From positions 1 through 26,942 of the forward strand of contig CAUCIO010000012.1 of the NCBI GenBank assembly GCA_958442925.1: 26,942 nucleotides of DNA, written 5' to 3'. Positions 1 to 8,597 of the stretch are shown here, piece after piece (position 1 is the stretch's first letter; every line of letters starts with the position of its first letter). A model generated the notes under the pieces. It searched no databases, was not told the origin of the DNA, and saw only the letters and a program-made list of their open reading frames with translations. Both the position numbers and the translations under genes were made by a program. This DNA comes from an uncultured Clostridium sp. (GTDB lineage Bacteria; Bacillota; Clostridia; Lachnospirales; Lachnospiraceae).

Positions 1-574
1 CAAAATAGTCCATGACGGAACACATGGAATCATCCAGTTCCAGTTCCATCTGAATTACTTTTTTCTCCTTCTGGATCACCAGCCTTGAGGACAGCACCGC
101 ATAGTTGACCCGGTCATGGGCGTCAAAGGATGCTTTTACCTTATTTCTTACCCTGTTTCTGCGCACATCGGTTTTATCTGCCAGAATCAGAGCCGCTGAG
201 ATCGGATCTACAGCAGTTCCTGTCTTTTCATCGTGATTGCCTACTGCAGACATAATCATCGCTGTCTCCTTCAGAGGCATACCCAGCTCCCGCAGAATCT
301 GCCACCCTAATATTGCTCCTGTGTGGGCATGATCGCAGCGGTTGACACTGTTTCCAATATCGTGCATATAGCCTGCAATCCGGCTCAGCTCCGCTTCCCT
401 GCTGCTGTATCCCAGCTTCTCCAGAATTTTCCCTGCTGTATCCGCCACCTTGGCTGCATGGGAAGCAGAATGATCGGTATATCCAAGGCTTCCCAGCACC
501 TCGTTTCCTCTTTCTAGCAGAGTATTAATCTCCTTATTTTTTCGAATCTCTTTATACGTCAGTTCCTTTTCCAT
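1..574 (-). CDS. HD-domain phosphohydrolase, 3' end cut by window edge
   Basis: The first 191 codons are visible; the gene runs off the left edge. It has the HD-superfamily metal set: a histidine near residue 39 (HSASHA), the HD pair at 71-72 in YMHDIGN, a DHAHTGA motif at 81-87, and a later LADKTDV aspartate near 132. Small stand-alone HD proteins of this type hydrolyse phosphate esters of nucleotides or related substrates; the substrate cannot be told from sequence. The ATG at 572-574 is the only good start. An AGGAG lies about 16 nt upstream, which is further away than usual. The gene follows PhoH by about 50 bases in the same direction, so they are probably cotranscribed. I am sure of the superfamily and unsure of the role. 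Confidence 0.85.
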   Translation of the reverse strand, partial: MEKELTYKEIRKNKEINTLLERGNEVLGSLGYTDHSASHAAKVADTAGKILEKLGYSSREAELSRIAGYMHDIGNSVNRCDHAHTGAILGWQILRELGMPLKETAMIMSAVGNHDEKTGTAVDPISAALILADKTDVRRNRVRNKVKASFDAHDRVNYAVLSSRLVIQKEKKVIQMELELDDSMCSVMDYF

Positions 575-627
575 ATCTGATTTCTATTTTCTCCTGATTT
601 TCTTCTATCTTCTGTATCCGTTCATTA

Positions 628-2001
628 TCACATTCTCCGGGCCGCATCCATGGCCAGTAAAGAGCGCTCGCACTCTGAGGCATCCATGGTAATCTGCCAG
701 CAGAGAGGGCTTCCTTTCATATGCTCGGAAGCGTAGCTTAAACCGTTGGTTCTCTCATCCAGAAACGGTCTGTCTATCTGGTTTGGATCGCCCAGAAGAA
801 TCACTTTTGTATCCTTTCCGGCTCTCGTTATGATTCCCTTTGCCTGGCTGGGTGTCATATTCTGGGCCTCATCAATAATCAGATACGTTTTTACAATGGA
901 ACGGCCCCTGATAAAGTTCAGCGCCTCTGCCTGAATCAGACCTCTGTCAAAAATCTCCTCGATTTTTCCCTTCAGTTCCTTTTCATCTTCGTATCTGTTT
1001 GCTTCATCTGAATCAATCAGCTGCTCTAAATTATCCATTACCGGCCTTAAAAGAGGAGAAATTTTCTCCTTCTCATCTCCTGGCAGGAAACCGATATCAT
1101 CATCAAACTGGGCATTGGGACGGCAGATCAGCATCCGCCTGTACTCGCCGTTTGGATGGTTTAACAGCTTTTCCAGTCCCACAGCCAGCGCATAAAAGGT
1201 TTTGCTGGTTCCTGCCATTCCTTTTACAATGACAAGAGGAGCTGAAGAGGCCGGCTGCATTAAGGCCTCCTGGAGAAAACACTGGCCTGCACTGCGGGGT
1301 GTAATTCCATAGGGCTTCTGCTTTCTGTATTCTAATTTTTTAATTTTTCCGTTTTCAACGCGGCCCAGCTGTGTTTTATCAGGATTCAGTTCATTTCTCA
1401 AAATCAGAAATTCATTTTCAAATAATTCCAGTTTTATACGATTTCCCTTCTCATCTGTCTGGTAGGCTTCAGAAACAGGGATTCCTTTCTTTTTAAACTC
1501 TTTAAAGCTGTCCTCCGGAACGTATGCCTCTGCTCTGCCCCGGTACTGTTCCTGATCAGCCCTGACCTGCTCAGAGGTAAAATCCTCTGCCCTGACTCCC
1601 AGAATCTGAGCTTTAATTCTGAGGAGGAGATCCTTTGTCACCAGGATAACCTGCCCCTCCTCTGTCCTTGACAGTCCCTGGCAGACTTTAAGAATCCTGT
1701 TATCCATCCGTTCCTCCGGTAAATCTTCCGGAAGCACTTCATTAATAAAATTCTTTTCTATTTTTAATCTTCCCCCTGATGGGAGTTCTACGCCTTCTGT
1801 CAGGTCTCCATTTTGCCTCAGCCGTTCTAATAAGCGAATTGCTGCCCTTGCATTGGCTCCTTTTTCCCCATCTGCGTTTTTCAGGTGATCCAGCTCCTCC
1901 AGCACAGCCAGGGGAAGCACTACCCGATGTTCTTCAAAACGCTCTATGGCATCCGGAGCCTGAATTAATACATTCGTGTCTAATACATATGTTTTAATCA
2001 T
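628..2001 (-). CDS. PIN domain-PhoH family ATPase
   Basis: The 457-residue protein has an N-terminal PIN nuclease-like domain (about 1-150, beginning YVLDTNVL with the first acidic metal residue) and a C-terminal PhoH ATPase domain (about 230-455). The ATPase domain shows a Walker A-like loop GMAGTSKT, a Walker B LIIDEAQNMTP and the downstream LLGDPNQID typical of PhoH. Family members (YlaK type) are thought to be RNA-directed helicase/nucleases; the exact target is unknown. The Walker A has serine where GxxxxGKT normally has the glycine before lysine. The ATG at 1999-2001 has GGAAGGGAAA a few bases upstream. The HD hydrolase follows downstream. Confidence in the domain architecture is high. 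Confidence 0.93.
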   Translation of the reverse strand: MIKTYVLDTNVLIQAPDAIERFEEHRVVLPLAVLEELDHLKNADGEKGANARAAIRLLERLRQNGDLTEGVELPSGGRLKIEKNFINEVLPEDLPEERMDNRILKVCQGLSRTEEGQVILVTKDLLLRIKAQILGVRAEDFTSEQVRADQEQYRGRAEAYVPEDSFKEFKKKGIPVSEAYQTDEKGNRIKLELFENEFLILRNELNPDKTQLGRVENGKIKKLEYRKQKPYGITPRSAGQCFLQEALMQPASSAPLVIVKGMAGTSKTFYALAVGLEKLLNHPNGEYRRMLICRPNAQFDDDIGFLPGDEKEKISPLLRPVMDNLEQLIDSDEANRYEDEKELKGKIEEIFDRGLIQAEALNFIRGRSIVKTYLIIDEAQNMTPSQAKGIITRAGKDTKVILLGDPNQIDRPFLDERTNGLSYASEHMKGSPLCWQITMDASECERSLLAMDAARRM

Positions 2002-2054
2002 CCAAATTTCCCTTCCTATTCCTCTATGGAGTTTTTTTCCTTCAGAAGCGTACT

Positions 2055-2083
2055 GTTATCGTATCATTTCTAAGTAAAATCAA
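2055..2083 (-). promoter_or_regulatory. Possible sigma-A promoter for phoH-HD
   Basis: On the minus strand, TTGATT (2078-2083) and GATAAC (2055-2060) are separated by 17 bases and lie about 55 bases before the phoH start. The -10 is imperfect, so this is only a candidate. Confidence 0.35.
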
Positions 2084-2121
2084 AAGGGAGGTTTTGGAAA
2101 AAGAGCGTAAATTTTTTTGCC

Positions 2122-2167
2122 AAAAAAGAAGCTCTCCGCCAGATTTACTGGATTGGAAAGCTTCTTT
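2122..2167 (-). terminator. Rho-independent terminator of the glycan operon
   Basis: Just after the TraX gene, minus-strand RNA can form a 10-bp stem (2155-2164 with 2128-2137, one G-U pair) capped by a CCAG/CTGG extension, followed by six U (2122-2127). This is a textbook intrinsic terminator and marks the end of the four-gene operon. Confidence 0.85.
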
Positions 2168-2179
2168 TCTTTATAGATA

Positions 2180-2932
2180 TTAAATTGTCACTGCCATTTT
2201 CACCAATCCGATGACCAGCAGGTGAACCGGATAATACCAGTAAAAAAACTGCTTGCGGGCCTTGCCTGCCCGCTCTCCCCGGCTGGTCTCTCTTCCGTTA
2301 TACAGAAACAGGATGGTAAGACAGGCAGCTGCAGGACCCATAGAAGAAGCTGCTGCATAGGCAAGAGCCTCCACAGGACTGTATAACCCGCCGCAGCCGA
2401 TGATAAACATCAAAACCCCATATAAAATCACCACATAGCCGCAGGCTTTCTTTTTCTCTTCCCGGCTTTCTCCTGCATTCCAGAACAGCAATGTGAACAG
2501 GGGAGCCAATACAGGCCAGTCGCAGAGTGTGCTGGCAAATACAATTAAAATCCCCAGTATCAGCCGTTTTCCCGCAAACCGCTGGTCGGTCCGGACCACC
2601 AGAAGCAGAAAGCAGAGAAACAAGGTAAACATCATATTAAAGGCCATAAAGCGGAATGCCAGCCAGAATGGAAACTGGGAAATAACTCCCCAAAGCAGGA
2701 GTCTCTGTCCATAGCGCTTTTTAGAACTGGTATAGCGGAATCCCTCTGCCAGAAAAAAGCACATGGCCACAGCTGTAAAATAACCTGCATTAACTAAAAT
2801 CCCCTGGAGAAGCCCCGGCGGAAGCAGAGCCAGAGCAATGTGATTGCCTGTCATCGCCAAAATGGCGATCCATTTCACTGCTTCCCGGCTCAGTCCCCTG
2901 CCTGCCGGTTGATTCTTTCTGTCTTCTGTCAT
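2180..2932 (-). CDS. TraX-family integral membrane protein
   Basis: A 250-residue polytopic membrane protein with about seven to eight hydrophobic segments. The start (REAVKWIAILAMTGNHIAL) and the FLAEGFRYTSSKKRYGQRLL segment match the TraX family, named for the F-plasmid pilin acetylase but common in Firmicutes chromosomes, often beside surface-polysaccharide genes. The usual first-helix D-H pair is N-H here. The ATG overlaps the glycosyltransferase TGA by 4 bases (ATGA), so translation is coupled. Its place as last gene of a glycan operon suggests that it modifies the glycan, for example by acylation. That role is inference, and a conjugation role is unlikely because no conjugation genes are present. 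Confidence 0.8.
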   Translation of the reverse strand: MTEDRKNQPAGRGLSREAVKWIAILAMTGNHIALALLPPGLLQGILVNAGYFTAVAMCFFLAEGFRYTSSKKRYGQRLLLWGVISQFPFWLAFRFMAFNMMFTLFLCFLLLVVRTDQRFAGKRLILGILIVFASTLCDWPVLAPLFTLLFWNAGESREEKKKACGYVVILYGVLMFIIGCGGLYSPVEALAYAAASSMGPAAACLTILFLYNGRETSRGERAGKARKQFFYWYYPVHLLVIGLVKMAVTI

Positions 2933-5900
2933 CCCTCAAAGTCCTCCCGGATTACCTCCCAGGCCGCGTCAATACTGAAGTGATCTCTGATATAGCTCTG
3001 GGTCTTCTTTGACAGTTCCACAAGCTTCTCTGTATCGCTGTAGGTCTTAACTACAGTATCGGCAAAGGCCTCCGGCTGATCCTCTACCAGAAGCACATCT
3101 TCCACACCTGGAATTCCCTCGCTTCCTACAGAGGTGGTGACAATAGGCGCCCCATTGTAGATGGCCTCCACTACCTTGCCCTTGACCCCTGCGCCGTACC
3201 GGAGAGGAACCACCACCAGACGGCAGGTGCGGTAAAGCTCTGAAAGCTCCTCCTCACTGACAAAACCTTTTACAATAATACCGTTTCCCGGCTGCTCCAG
3301 AGCCTTAATCTCCTCTGTCACCTTAGAACCCACAATGTAGAAATTCACATTCAGTTTCTTCCGGATTAGCGGGAACACCTCGTTTGCAAACCACAGAACG
3401 GCGTCTGCGTTCGGAGGATGGGCGAAGCCTCCCACAAACAGCAGTCCTTCCCTCTTTTCAAAGTCCAGATTCAGATTGTCTAAGAAGTCCTCGTACACAT
3501 AAGCTGTAATGGCCTTGGCCTTCACCGTGTCGTCAATCTCATGGATGGCCTCTATCTCCACCTCAGACGGATAGTAGGAAACCGCCGCCTTGTGCATCAG
3601 GGTAAATTCAATGGATTTCCAGTAGTCGGAATCACGTTTTTTCGCCGGATCTCCTGTCAGCTCATACTCCCTGAATTCTCTCAGGAAATGCAGATCGTGG
3701 CCATAGAAAATAATCTTCATATTGGTGTGATCCGCGATATAATCCACATATTTTGTGGCAATGTGAGGCCTGTTTAAATAGGCCGCTGTAATCTCATTTC
3801 CATTTTTATCCAGCCAGTCCCAGATTCCTGTCACATACTCCTGGCCATAGAGAATCTCAATTCCCATCTGCTGCAGGGTAGTAGAGTACGGCTCTTCGTG
3901 AAGGTAATTATCCCCTAAAAACTTTACCACATATCCCTTTTTCAGGAACATTTTCAGATACTGGAAAGTGGTCTTCGAACCTGCGTCCCTGTCAAAGGTA
4001 GGTACATAGTGATCCACCACCAGAATGATTTTCTTTCCCTGGCTGCGCTCCCTGGCCCGGAAGGGATTCGGATTTCCCGTATTGGCACACTGCTTCTTAA
4101 ACTCCTCTGCCCACTTTTTCTTCAGTTTTTCGCTGTTTTCCACCTGATAGCGCTTTAAGCCGCTGCCGTTTACATCTGTGCCGTTGGAAATACCCTCAAA
4201 GTGGATTACCTTGGAGAGAGGCTGATATACTACCCGATATCCCGCCTTTCTCACCTCAAAGGCCAGATCGGAATCCTCGCAGTAGGCCGGGGCAAACCGC
4301 TCGTCAAAGCCGCCGATCTGCTTCCACAGCTTCACAGACAGCAGAATAGCTGCTCCCGAAATGTAATCTACATCCTTCACATAGTTGTACTCTGCCTTGT
4401 CCGGATCGTCCAGACGGCCGTAATTCCAGCCGGAACCGTCGCTCCAGATAATTCCTCCAGCCTCCTGCAGACGTCCATCCGGGTAGACCAGCTTAGAGCC
4501 TACCATTCCAATGGTATCGTCCGACTCGATCAGATTAACTAGAGAGCTTAACCAGCCTTCTGTCACCTGGGTATCGTTGTTTAAGAACATGACGTATTTT
4601 CCCCTGGCCGCCTCAGCCGCCTGGTTGCAGTTCTTTAAAAATCCCTGGTTCGTCTGATTGCGGCGGATGACCAGATTTTCAGCAAACTCAGAAAGGTGCT
4701 CCGTCGCATCTGTCGATACATCATCCGCGATGATGATCTCATAACTTACATCTTTTGTGTGCTCTAAAATAGAAGCCAGACAGAGGTAGGTATAGTGAAT
4801 CTGATTGTACACCGGAATCACAATAGATACCATAGGATTTTCCTCTTTAGGAAAGACCAGCTTTCCATAAGTCAGATACTCGTCCCCTATTTCGAAGTGC
4901 CCCTTGATACGGTTCTTCCCCTCGTCTGTGGTATACAGTTTCAGGCTGGAAGCAGGATGAAGCACTGTATTCTTTACATAGCCCAGCTTCTTTCTCTGCA
5001 CGGTCCCTCTGGGAACTGCCTTGTTAAAGGCCTGTCCCGCTTTTCTTCTGGCCTTGAAGATCAGAGCCTCGTGGCGGTTTAAGTAGGAAAGTGTCTTTCC
5101 CATCTCTCCGATTTCCCGGCGCAGATCTCCGATCATGTTCTCTAAATTGGCTACATGGTTGTTGGTCAGGCGCTGAACCTCCTGAGCCTTTCTGAGGGCA
5201 ATGTCCTTCTCTGCTGCCTCTGCCTTCAGCTGGCTGAGCCGGTCTTTTACCCGCTCCATCTCCTGATCCGCCTGGCGCAGCTCCTTCATGGTCTTGGTGG
5301 GAACATAATAATTTCCCTGCAGAATCCTCTGATTCTCCCCGTGGACATAGTTCTGGAAAGAATTCTCCATAGCTTCATAGACGGGGAACAGCTTCTCATT
5401 CAGAGAAAACTCTGTCAGAAATGATGTTCTGTCAGGGAACAGATCTGCAAGAAGCGGTCGGTGATCCTCATAGAAATAAAACAGAATCCTGTATTGTAAG
5501 AAGCTCACTGGAATCGGAAACTGGAATACCCATTCATAGTCCAGGGCAATAGGAAGCTCCTTTGGCTCCTCCCCGCCTTCCTGATATTCCGGATTCCGGC
5601 ACATCATAATGTTGTCAAACAAAGCGTCTGCATTAGCCGTCCGAAATGAAAGTTCCCCTTCTCCAAACGCCCCCTCAAAAGCCTTTTTCTGCTTTTCCAG
5701 GAAATCTGCTTCTGCCAGTTCAGGAGCCTCAGACTGGCCGAACACCTCCAAAAACTCCTGTGTCACGATAAAATCAGAGACATATTCCGGCCGGCAGGAA
5801 ACTGCTGTCTCAAGAGCCTCTTTTACAGTCTCCTTTACCGCCTCCCTTTTATTTTCCTCCGTTTCTCCCGCCGCCTGGGAAATCGTCTCTCCCACACGTT

Positions 5901-6162
5901 TTGACAGTGTATCTCCTGTCAGAAAGGCAAACCGGGCTGTCCGGCCTCCATCCCTGATTTCAGGTTTTAAAAAAGTCAGCCGTCCGCTCTCCTCGGAAAG
6001 CAGACGGTATTTCTCTTCAAAGGAACGGATATGGGCCTCCCCCTCCGGGCAGAGAGCTGTTTTGTCCACTGCTTTTTCTCCCTGCTCCATCCGGATAGCC
6101 GTCTTAATCTGAAAAGCCTTCTGTCTCGTTCCGTTATATTTTACATAAATGGTTTCTGACAT
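2929..6162 (-). CDS. Large bifunctional glycosyltransferase (GT2 + GT4-like)
   Basis: A 1077-residue protein with several parts. Residues 1-290 are an unassigned N-terminal region. Residues 290-360 are a heptad-rich coiled coil. A GT-A fold GT2 domain spans about 443-690, with MVSIVIPVYN, NNDTQ as the nucleotide-sugar/metal motif at 528-532, and a downstream YCEDSDLAFEVRKAGY. A GT-B type domain covers about 735-1077, including the GT4 signature GAGVKGKVVEAIYNGAPIV and a donor-site GSEGIPG segment. It probably adds two sugars, one per catalytic domain, to a surface glycan on the cytoplasmic face. The ATG has GGAGAGTAGACT just upstream and lies 3 bases after the methyltransferase stop. The GT2 domain is closest in style to rhamnosyltransferases; the sugar is not determinable. 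Confidence 0.9.
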   Translation of the reverse strand: MSETIYVKYNGTRQKAFQIKTAIRMEQGEKAVDKTALCPEGEAHIRSFEEKYRLLSEESGRLTFLKPEIRDGGRTARFAFLTGDTLSKRVGETISQAAGETEENKREAVKETVKEALETAVSCRPEYVSDFIVTQEFLEVFGQSEAPELAEADFLEKQKKAFEGAFGEGELSFRTANADALFDNIMMCRNPEYQEGGEEPKELPIALDYEWVFQFPIPVSFLQYRILFYFYEDHRPLLADLFPDRTSFLTEFSLNEKLFPVYEAMENSFQNYVHGENQRILQGNYYVPTKTMKELRQADQEMERVKDRLSQLKAEAAEKDIALRKAQEVQRLTNNHVANLENMIGDLRREIGEMGKTLSYLNRHEALIFKARRKAGQAFNKAVPRGTVQRKKLGYVKNTVLHPASSLKLYTTDEGKNRIKGHFEIGDEYLTYGKLVFPKEENPMVSIVIPVYNQIHYTYLCLASILEHTKDVSYEIIIADDVSTDATEHLSEFAENLVIRRNQTNQGFLKNCNQAAEAARGKYVMFLNNDTQVTEGWLSSLVNLIESDDTIGMVGSKLVYPDGRLQEAGGIIWSDGSGWNYGRLDDPDKAEYNYVKDVDYISGAAILLSVKLWKQIGGFDERFAPAYCEDSDLAFEVRKAGYRVVYQPLSKVIHFEGISNGTDVNGSGLKRYQVENSEKLKKKWAEEFKKQCANTGNPNPFRARERSQGKKIILVVDHYVPTFDRDAGSKTTFQYLKMFLKKGYVVKFLGDNYLHEEPYSTTLQQMGIEILYGQEYVTGIWDWLDKNGNEITAAYLNRPHIATKYVDYIADHTNMKIIFYGHDLHFLREFREYELTGDPAKKRDSDYWKSIEFTLMHKAAVSYYPSEVEIEAIHEIDDTVKAKAITAYVYEDFLDNLNLDFEKREGLLFVGGFAHPPNADAVLWFANEVFPLIRKKLNVNFYIVGSKVTEEIKALEQPGNGIIVKGFVSEEELSELYRTCRLVVVPLRYGAGVKGKVVEAIYNGAPIVTTSVGSEGIPGVEDVLLVEDQPEAFADTVVKTYSDTEKLVELSKKTQSYIRDHFSIDAAWEVIREDFEG

Positions 6163-6165
6163 AGT

Positions 6166-6933
6166 CTACTCTCCTTTTTTCCAGACAATAAGAAAGGAAT
6201 CTGCAAAATTAGCAAACTGTCCATCCTCACAGGCAGCCTCAAACTCAGCCCCCACGTCAATAGACGGATACTCCGGAAAATCATACAGCGTATGAATCCC
6301 AGCCAGCTCTCCCTTAGACGGCAGACAGCGGTCTGAGTAAATCACGGACGGAACCCGGTAATCCGGCATGGGATAGTAAAAGGTACAGCCGGGAAATAAA
6401 GCAGACAGGCGGCTTCTGGTAAGGCTTACCTCGTCCCTCTTTCCTCCTGCCAGGTATTTCAGGCCAAACCGGTTGCAGACAGCGGCTGTCACCGTTCCGC
6501 CTGGCTTTGTCAGATCCCGCAGGATTTCTGCCCACTGGTCCTCAGGCTCTTTAAAGCCCCCGGCGCATACTACATAATCGTATCTCTTTCCCTCCTGAAG
6601 AAGCTCCTTTAATGAACCTCCCACGCAGGAAACAGGCGCTCCCTCAGAGGTGTCTGGAAATCTCTCCCTGACTATGTTCCGCTGTTCCTCAGACTCGTCC
6701 CAGACAGTTACCGCTTTCACACGTTTTCTGAAAAGCCCTGTCAGCGCGCCGTAATCAGCTCCCACCTGCAAAAGCTCCCCATCCTCCTGAAACTCATACC
6801 ACTCCAGAAGATTTTCCCTGAGAGGAGAGAGGGCCATAAAGCAGTCCAGGTCAATACAGCTTTTCAAAGCTGCTGTCCTGTCCTCTCCGTATTCTCTTAT
6901 AAGAGAAATCAATTTCTGGTTTAAATTCTTCAT
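6166..6933 (-). CDS. SAM-dependent methyltransferase (class I)
   Basis: The 255-residue product has a class I methyltransferase motif I at about 57-66 (VGADYGALTG), an acidic end of strand 2 (VTVWDE, residue 79) and a VVCAGGFKEPEDQW post-motif segment. An upstream in-frame ATG would overlap the ABC gene. The start at 6931-6933 is preferred because AAAGGAG lies 8 nt before it and it starts 13 bases after the ABC stop. Lying between a Wzt-like ATPase with a C-terminal glycan-binding domain and a large glycosyltransferase, it may methylate the glycan or cap its end, as WbdD-type enzymes do for exported O-polysaccharides. That is an analogy, not proven. Confidence 0.85.
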   Translation of the reverse strand: MKNLNQKLISLIREYGEDRTAALKSCIDLDCFMALSPLRENLLEWYEFQEDGELLQVGADYGALTGLFRKRVKAVTVWDESEEQRNIVRERFPDTSEGAPVSCVGGSLKELLQEGKRYDYVVCAGGFKEPEDQWAEILRDLTKPGGTVTAAVCNRFGLKYLAGGKRDEVSLTRSRLSALFPGCTFYYPMPDYRVPSVIYSDRCLPSKGELAGIHTLYDFPEYPSIDVGAEFEAACEDGQFANFADSFLIVWKKGE

Positions 6934-6946
6934 ACTCTCAGCTCCT

Positions 6947-8320
6947 TTACTCTCCGGCCCTGGTAAGCTTTGTCTCCACCTGAGACTCCATATCATAGAC
7001 TCCTACTGTATTCTTATTGGAAATAACAGTAATGTTCGCCACATCGTACAGGCGGTGGTACACCACATGTTCTCCATTCTCGAACCCTGTGCAGCTCATG
7101 GACAGGAGATATTCTCCCCCCTGGAGAGTCATTTTCTGGGTGAAGGACACCTCGTAGATGTCCCCCTTTTTCACAGGCTTCACATCAGTTCCCTCAAACA
7201 TGGTATTGGTTCCAGACAGATCCGTGCCCTTTTTATCCTTAATAGTGTAGGTAAAAATCGGGGCCTGGATTTCTGTGTTGAAACGGATTTTCTCTTTGAT
7301 AGTGAACATTTCCCCTTTCAGGAGAAGGTTTGTCAGATTCCCCCTCTCATCGCACAGTCCCAGGTCAATGATCTCGGCCCGGCCATCCCCATACTCTGTC
7401 CTGTTTCCATTAATCGTAATCTTGTCCTTCATAAGGCCTGTTTTCTCCCCAGACCCGTCCTGTCTTTCTGCAGCGGACACGACTTCCTGCCCATCCCCGT
7501 TCTTTCCGGAAATGCCTTCGCCTGAAAAATCGTTCATCTGGGCCAGCTCCTCGTTCAGGGAATCCAGCTGTCCTGCCAGAATCTTCTTGTAAAGATCCAC
7601 CATTTTTCCCGCTGGTCCCTCAGCTACAAATTCTCCTCGGTTTAACAGCACTACTTTATCACAGTACTTGATCACACTTCCCATATCGTGGGTAACCATG
7701 ACAATAGTCGTGCCATTTTTCCTCAGCTCGTCCATTCTCCGGTAGCACTTGGACTGGAAAAATACGTCTCCAACGGAAAGGGCCTCATCTACAATCAGAA
7801 TCTCCGGCTCCACATTGATGGAGAGTGCGAAGGCCAGACGGACGAACATACCGCTGGAATAGGTCTTCACCGGCTGGTACACAAAGTCCCCGATATCGGC
7901 AAATTCCAGAATGTCCGGAAGCTTTTCATCCATCTCTTTTTTTGAAAAGCCCATCATGGTTCCATTCATATAAATATTTTCAATTCCTGTATAGTCCTGG
8001 TTAAAACCGGCTCCCAGCTCCAGAAGGGCGGAAATCTTTCCGTCCACCTGCACTTCTCCTGACGTGGGGGTGAGAACTCCCGTAATAATCTTTAAAATGG
8101 TGGATTTTCCGGATCCGTTGGTTCCGATAATTCCAACGGTTTCTCCTTTCTTCACATTAAAGGAAAGGTTCTGAAGCGCGTAAAAATCCTTGTGATAATT
8201 TTTGTGAGTCACGCTCAAAGATTCCTTCATCCTGTCAATAGGCTTGTCATACAGACGGTAAATCTTGGTCACATCCCTGACGGTAATGGCATTTACGCCT
8301 GGTTCATTCTGTTTATTCAA
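6947..8320 (-). CDS. Wzt-like polysaccharide ABC transporter ATPase with C-terminal glycan-recognition domain
   Basis: The 457-residue protein has an ABC ATPase domain at 10-250: Walker A GTNGSGKST at 66-74, signature YSSGM at 154-158, Walker B ILIVDEA at 174-180, and H-loop histidine 211. After a 60-residue low-complexity linker comes a beta-rich domain (about 305-450) of the Wzt C-terminal type, which in characterised systems binds the modified end of the polysaccharide. It should power export of a lipid-linked glycan across the membrane. The start is TTG (8318-8320) with AAAGGA 9 nt upstream; no better start is in frame. It is first in its operon, and its permease partner (Wzm/TagG) is not in this window, which is unusual. 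Confidence 0.92.
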   Translation of the reverse strand: MNKQNEPGVNAITVRDVTKIYRLYDKPIDRMKESLSVTHKNYHKDFYALQNLSFNVKKGETVGIIGTNGSGKSTILKIITGVLTPTSGEVQVDGKISALLELGAGFNQDYTGIENIYMNGTMMGFSKKEMDEKLPDILEFADIGDFVYQPVKTYSSGMFVRLAFALSINVEPEILIVDEALSVGDVFFQSKCYRRMDELRKNGTTIVMVTHDMGSVIKYCDKVVLLNRGEFVAEGPAGKMVDLYKKILAGQLDSLNEELAQMNDFSGEGISGKNGDGQEVVSAAERQDGSGEKTGLMKDKITINGNRTEYGDGRAEIIDLGLCDERGNLTNLLLKGEMFTIKEKIRFNTEIQAPIFTYTIKDKKGTDLSGTNTMFEGTDVKPVKKGDIYEVSFTQKMTLQGGEYLLSMSCTGFENGEHVVYHRLYDVANITVISNKNTVGVYDMESQVETKLTRAGE

Positions 8321-8366
8321 TGGAATATTCCTTTCTGTTCTGTCTTCCTAATATATCCTTATTTTC

Positions 8367-8517
8367 TGCGGTATATCCGCAAATCTGTCTCATTCTGGCG
8401 CTTTCCTCTACTCGCAAACTCACGCTTCGCGTTTTCTGTCTGCTTCGCAGACTGTTTGCTCGCTTTCACTCCAAAATACAGCTGTGCTCCGCACATCTGG
8501 CGCTGCCTGACGGCAGC
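8367..8517 (-). promoter_or_regulatory. Hairpin cluster in the leader of the glycan operon
   Basis: Perfect short stems lie at 8367-8381 (TGCGG/CCGCA), 8422-8432 (ACGC/GCGT), 8438-8452 (GTCTGC/GCAGAC), 8483-8495 (TGTGC/GCACA) and 8502-8517 (GCTGCC/GGCAGC). A further stem, GCAAAC (8414-8419) with GTTTGC (8454-8459), closes over the second and third hairpins to form a three-way junction. On the minus strand both inner hairpins carry a GCGAAGC loop. They would lie in the mRNA leader of the Wzt-like gene. Whether this is a regulatory RNA or a dispersed palindromic repeat is open. Confidence 0.5.
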
Positions 8518-8533
8518 TTTTCTATTTTGTCGT

Positions 8534-8596
8534 TACCACAGCAGCAGAAAAACAAATGCCTGCTTCACTGGCGCTTGTTTTTCTGCTGCTGTGGTA
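8534..8596. repeat. Perfect 22-bp inverted repeat, 19-nt spacer
   Basis: Arms 8534-8555 and 8575-8596 are exact reverse complements; the spacer can add a 3-bp GCC/GGC cap. The right arm ends two bases from the minus-strand -10 box, so the transcript of the glycan operon would begin within the stem. There is no U-tract after it on either strand, so it does not look like a simple terminator. Confidence 0.9.
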
Positions 8597-8597
8597 C

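Noticed and set aside
2180..2932. TraX as evidence of a conjugative element
   Set aside because: No relaxase, coupling protein, integrase or attachment site is nearby; the family is common near chromosomal glycan genes.
5609..6112. 167-codon plus-strand open frame opposite the glycosyltransferase
   Set aside because: It is antisense to a well-supported gene, with serine-rich composition typical of a mirror frame.
8534..8596. 22-bp inverted repeat as the ends of an insertion sequence or MITE
   Set aside because: The spacer is only 19 bases and I see no flanking target duplication; a cruciform or RNA hairpin explains it better.
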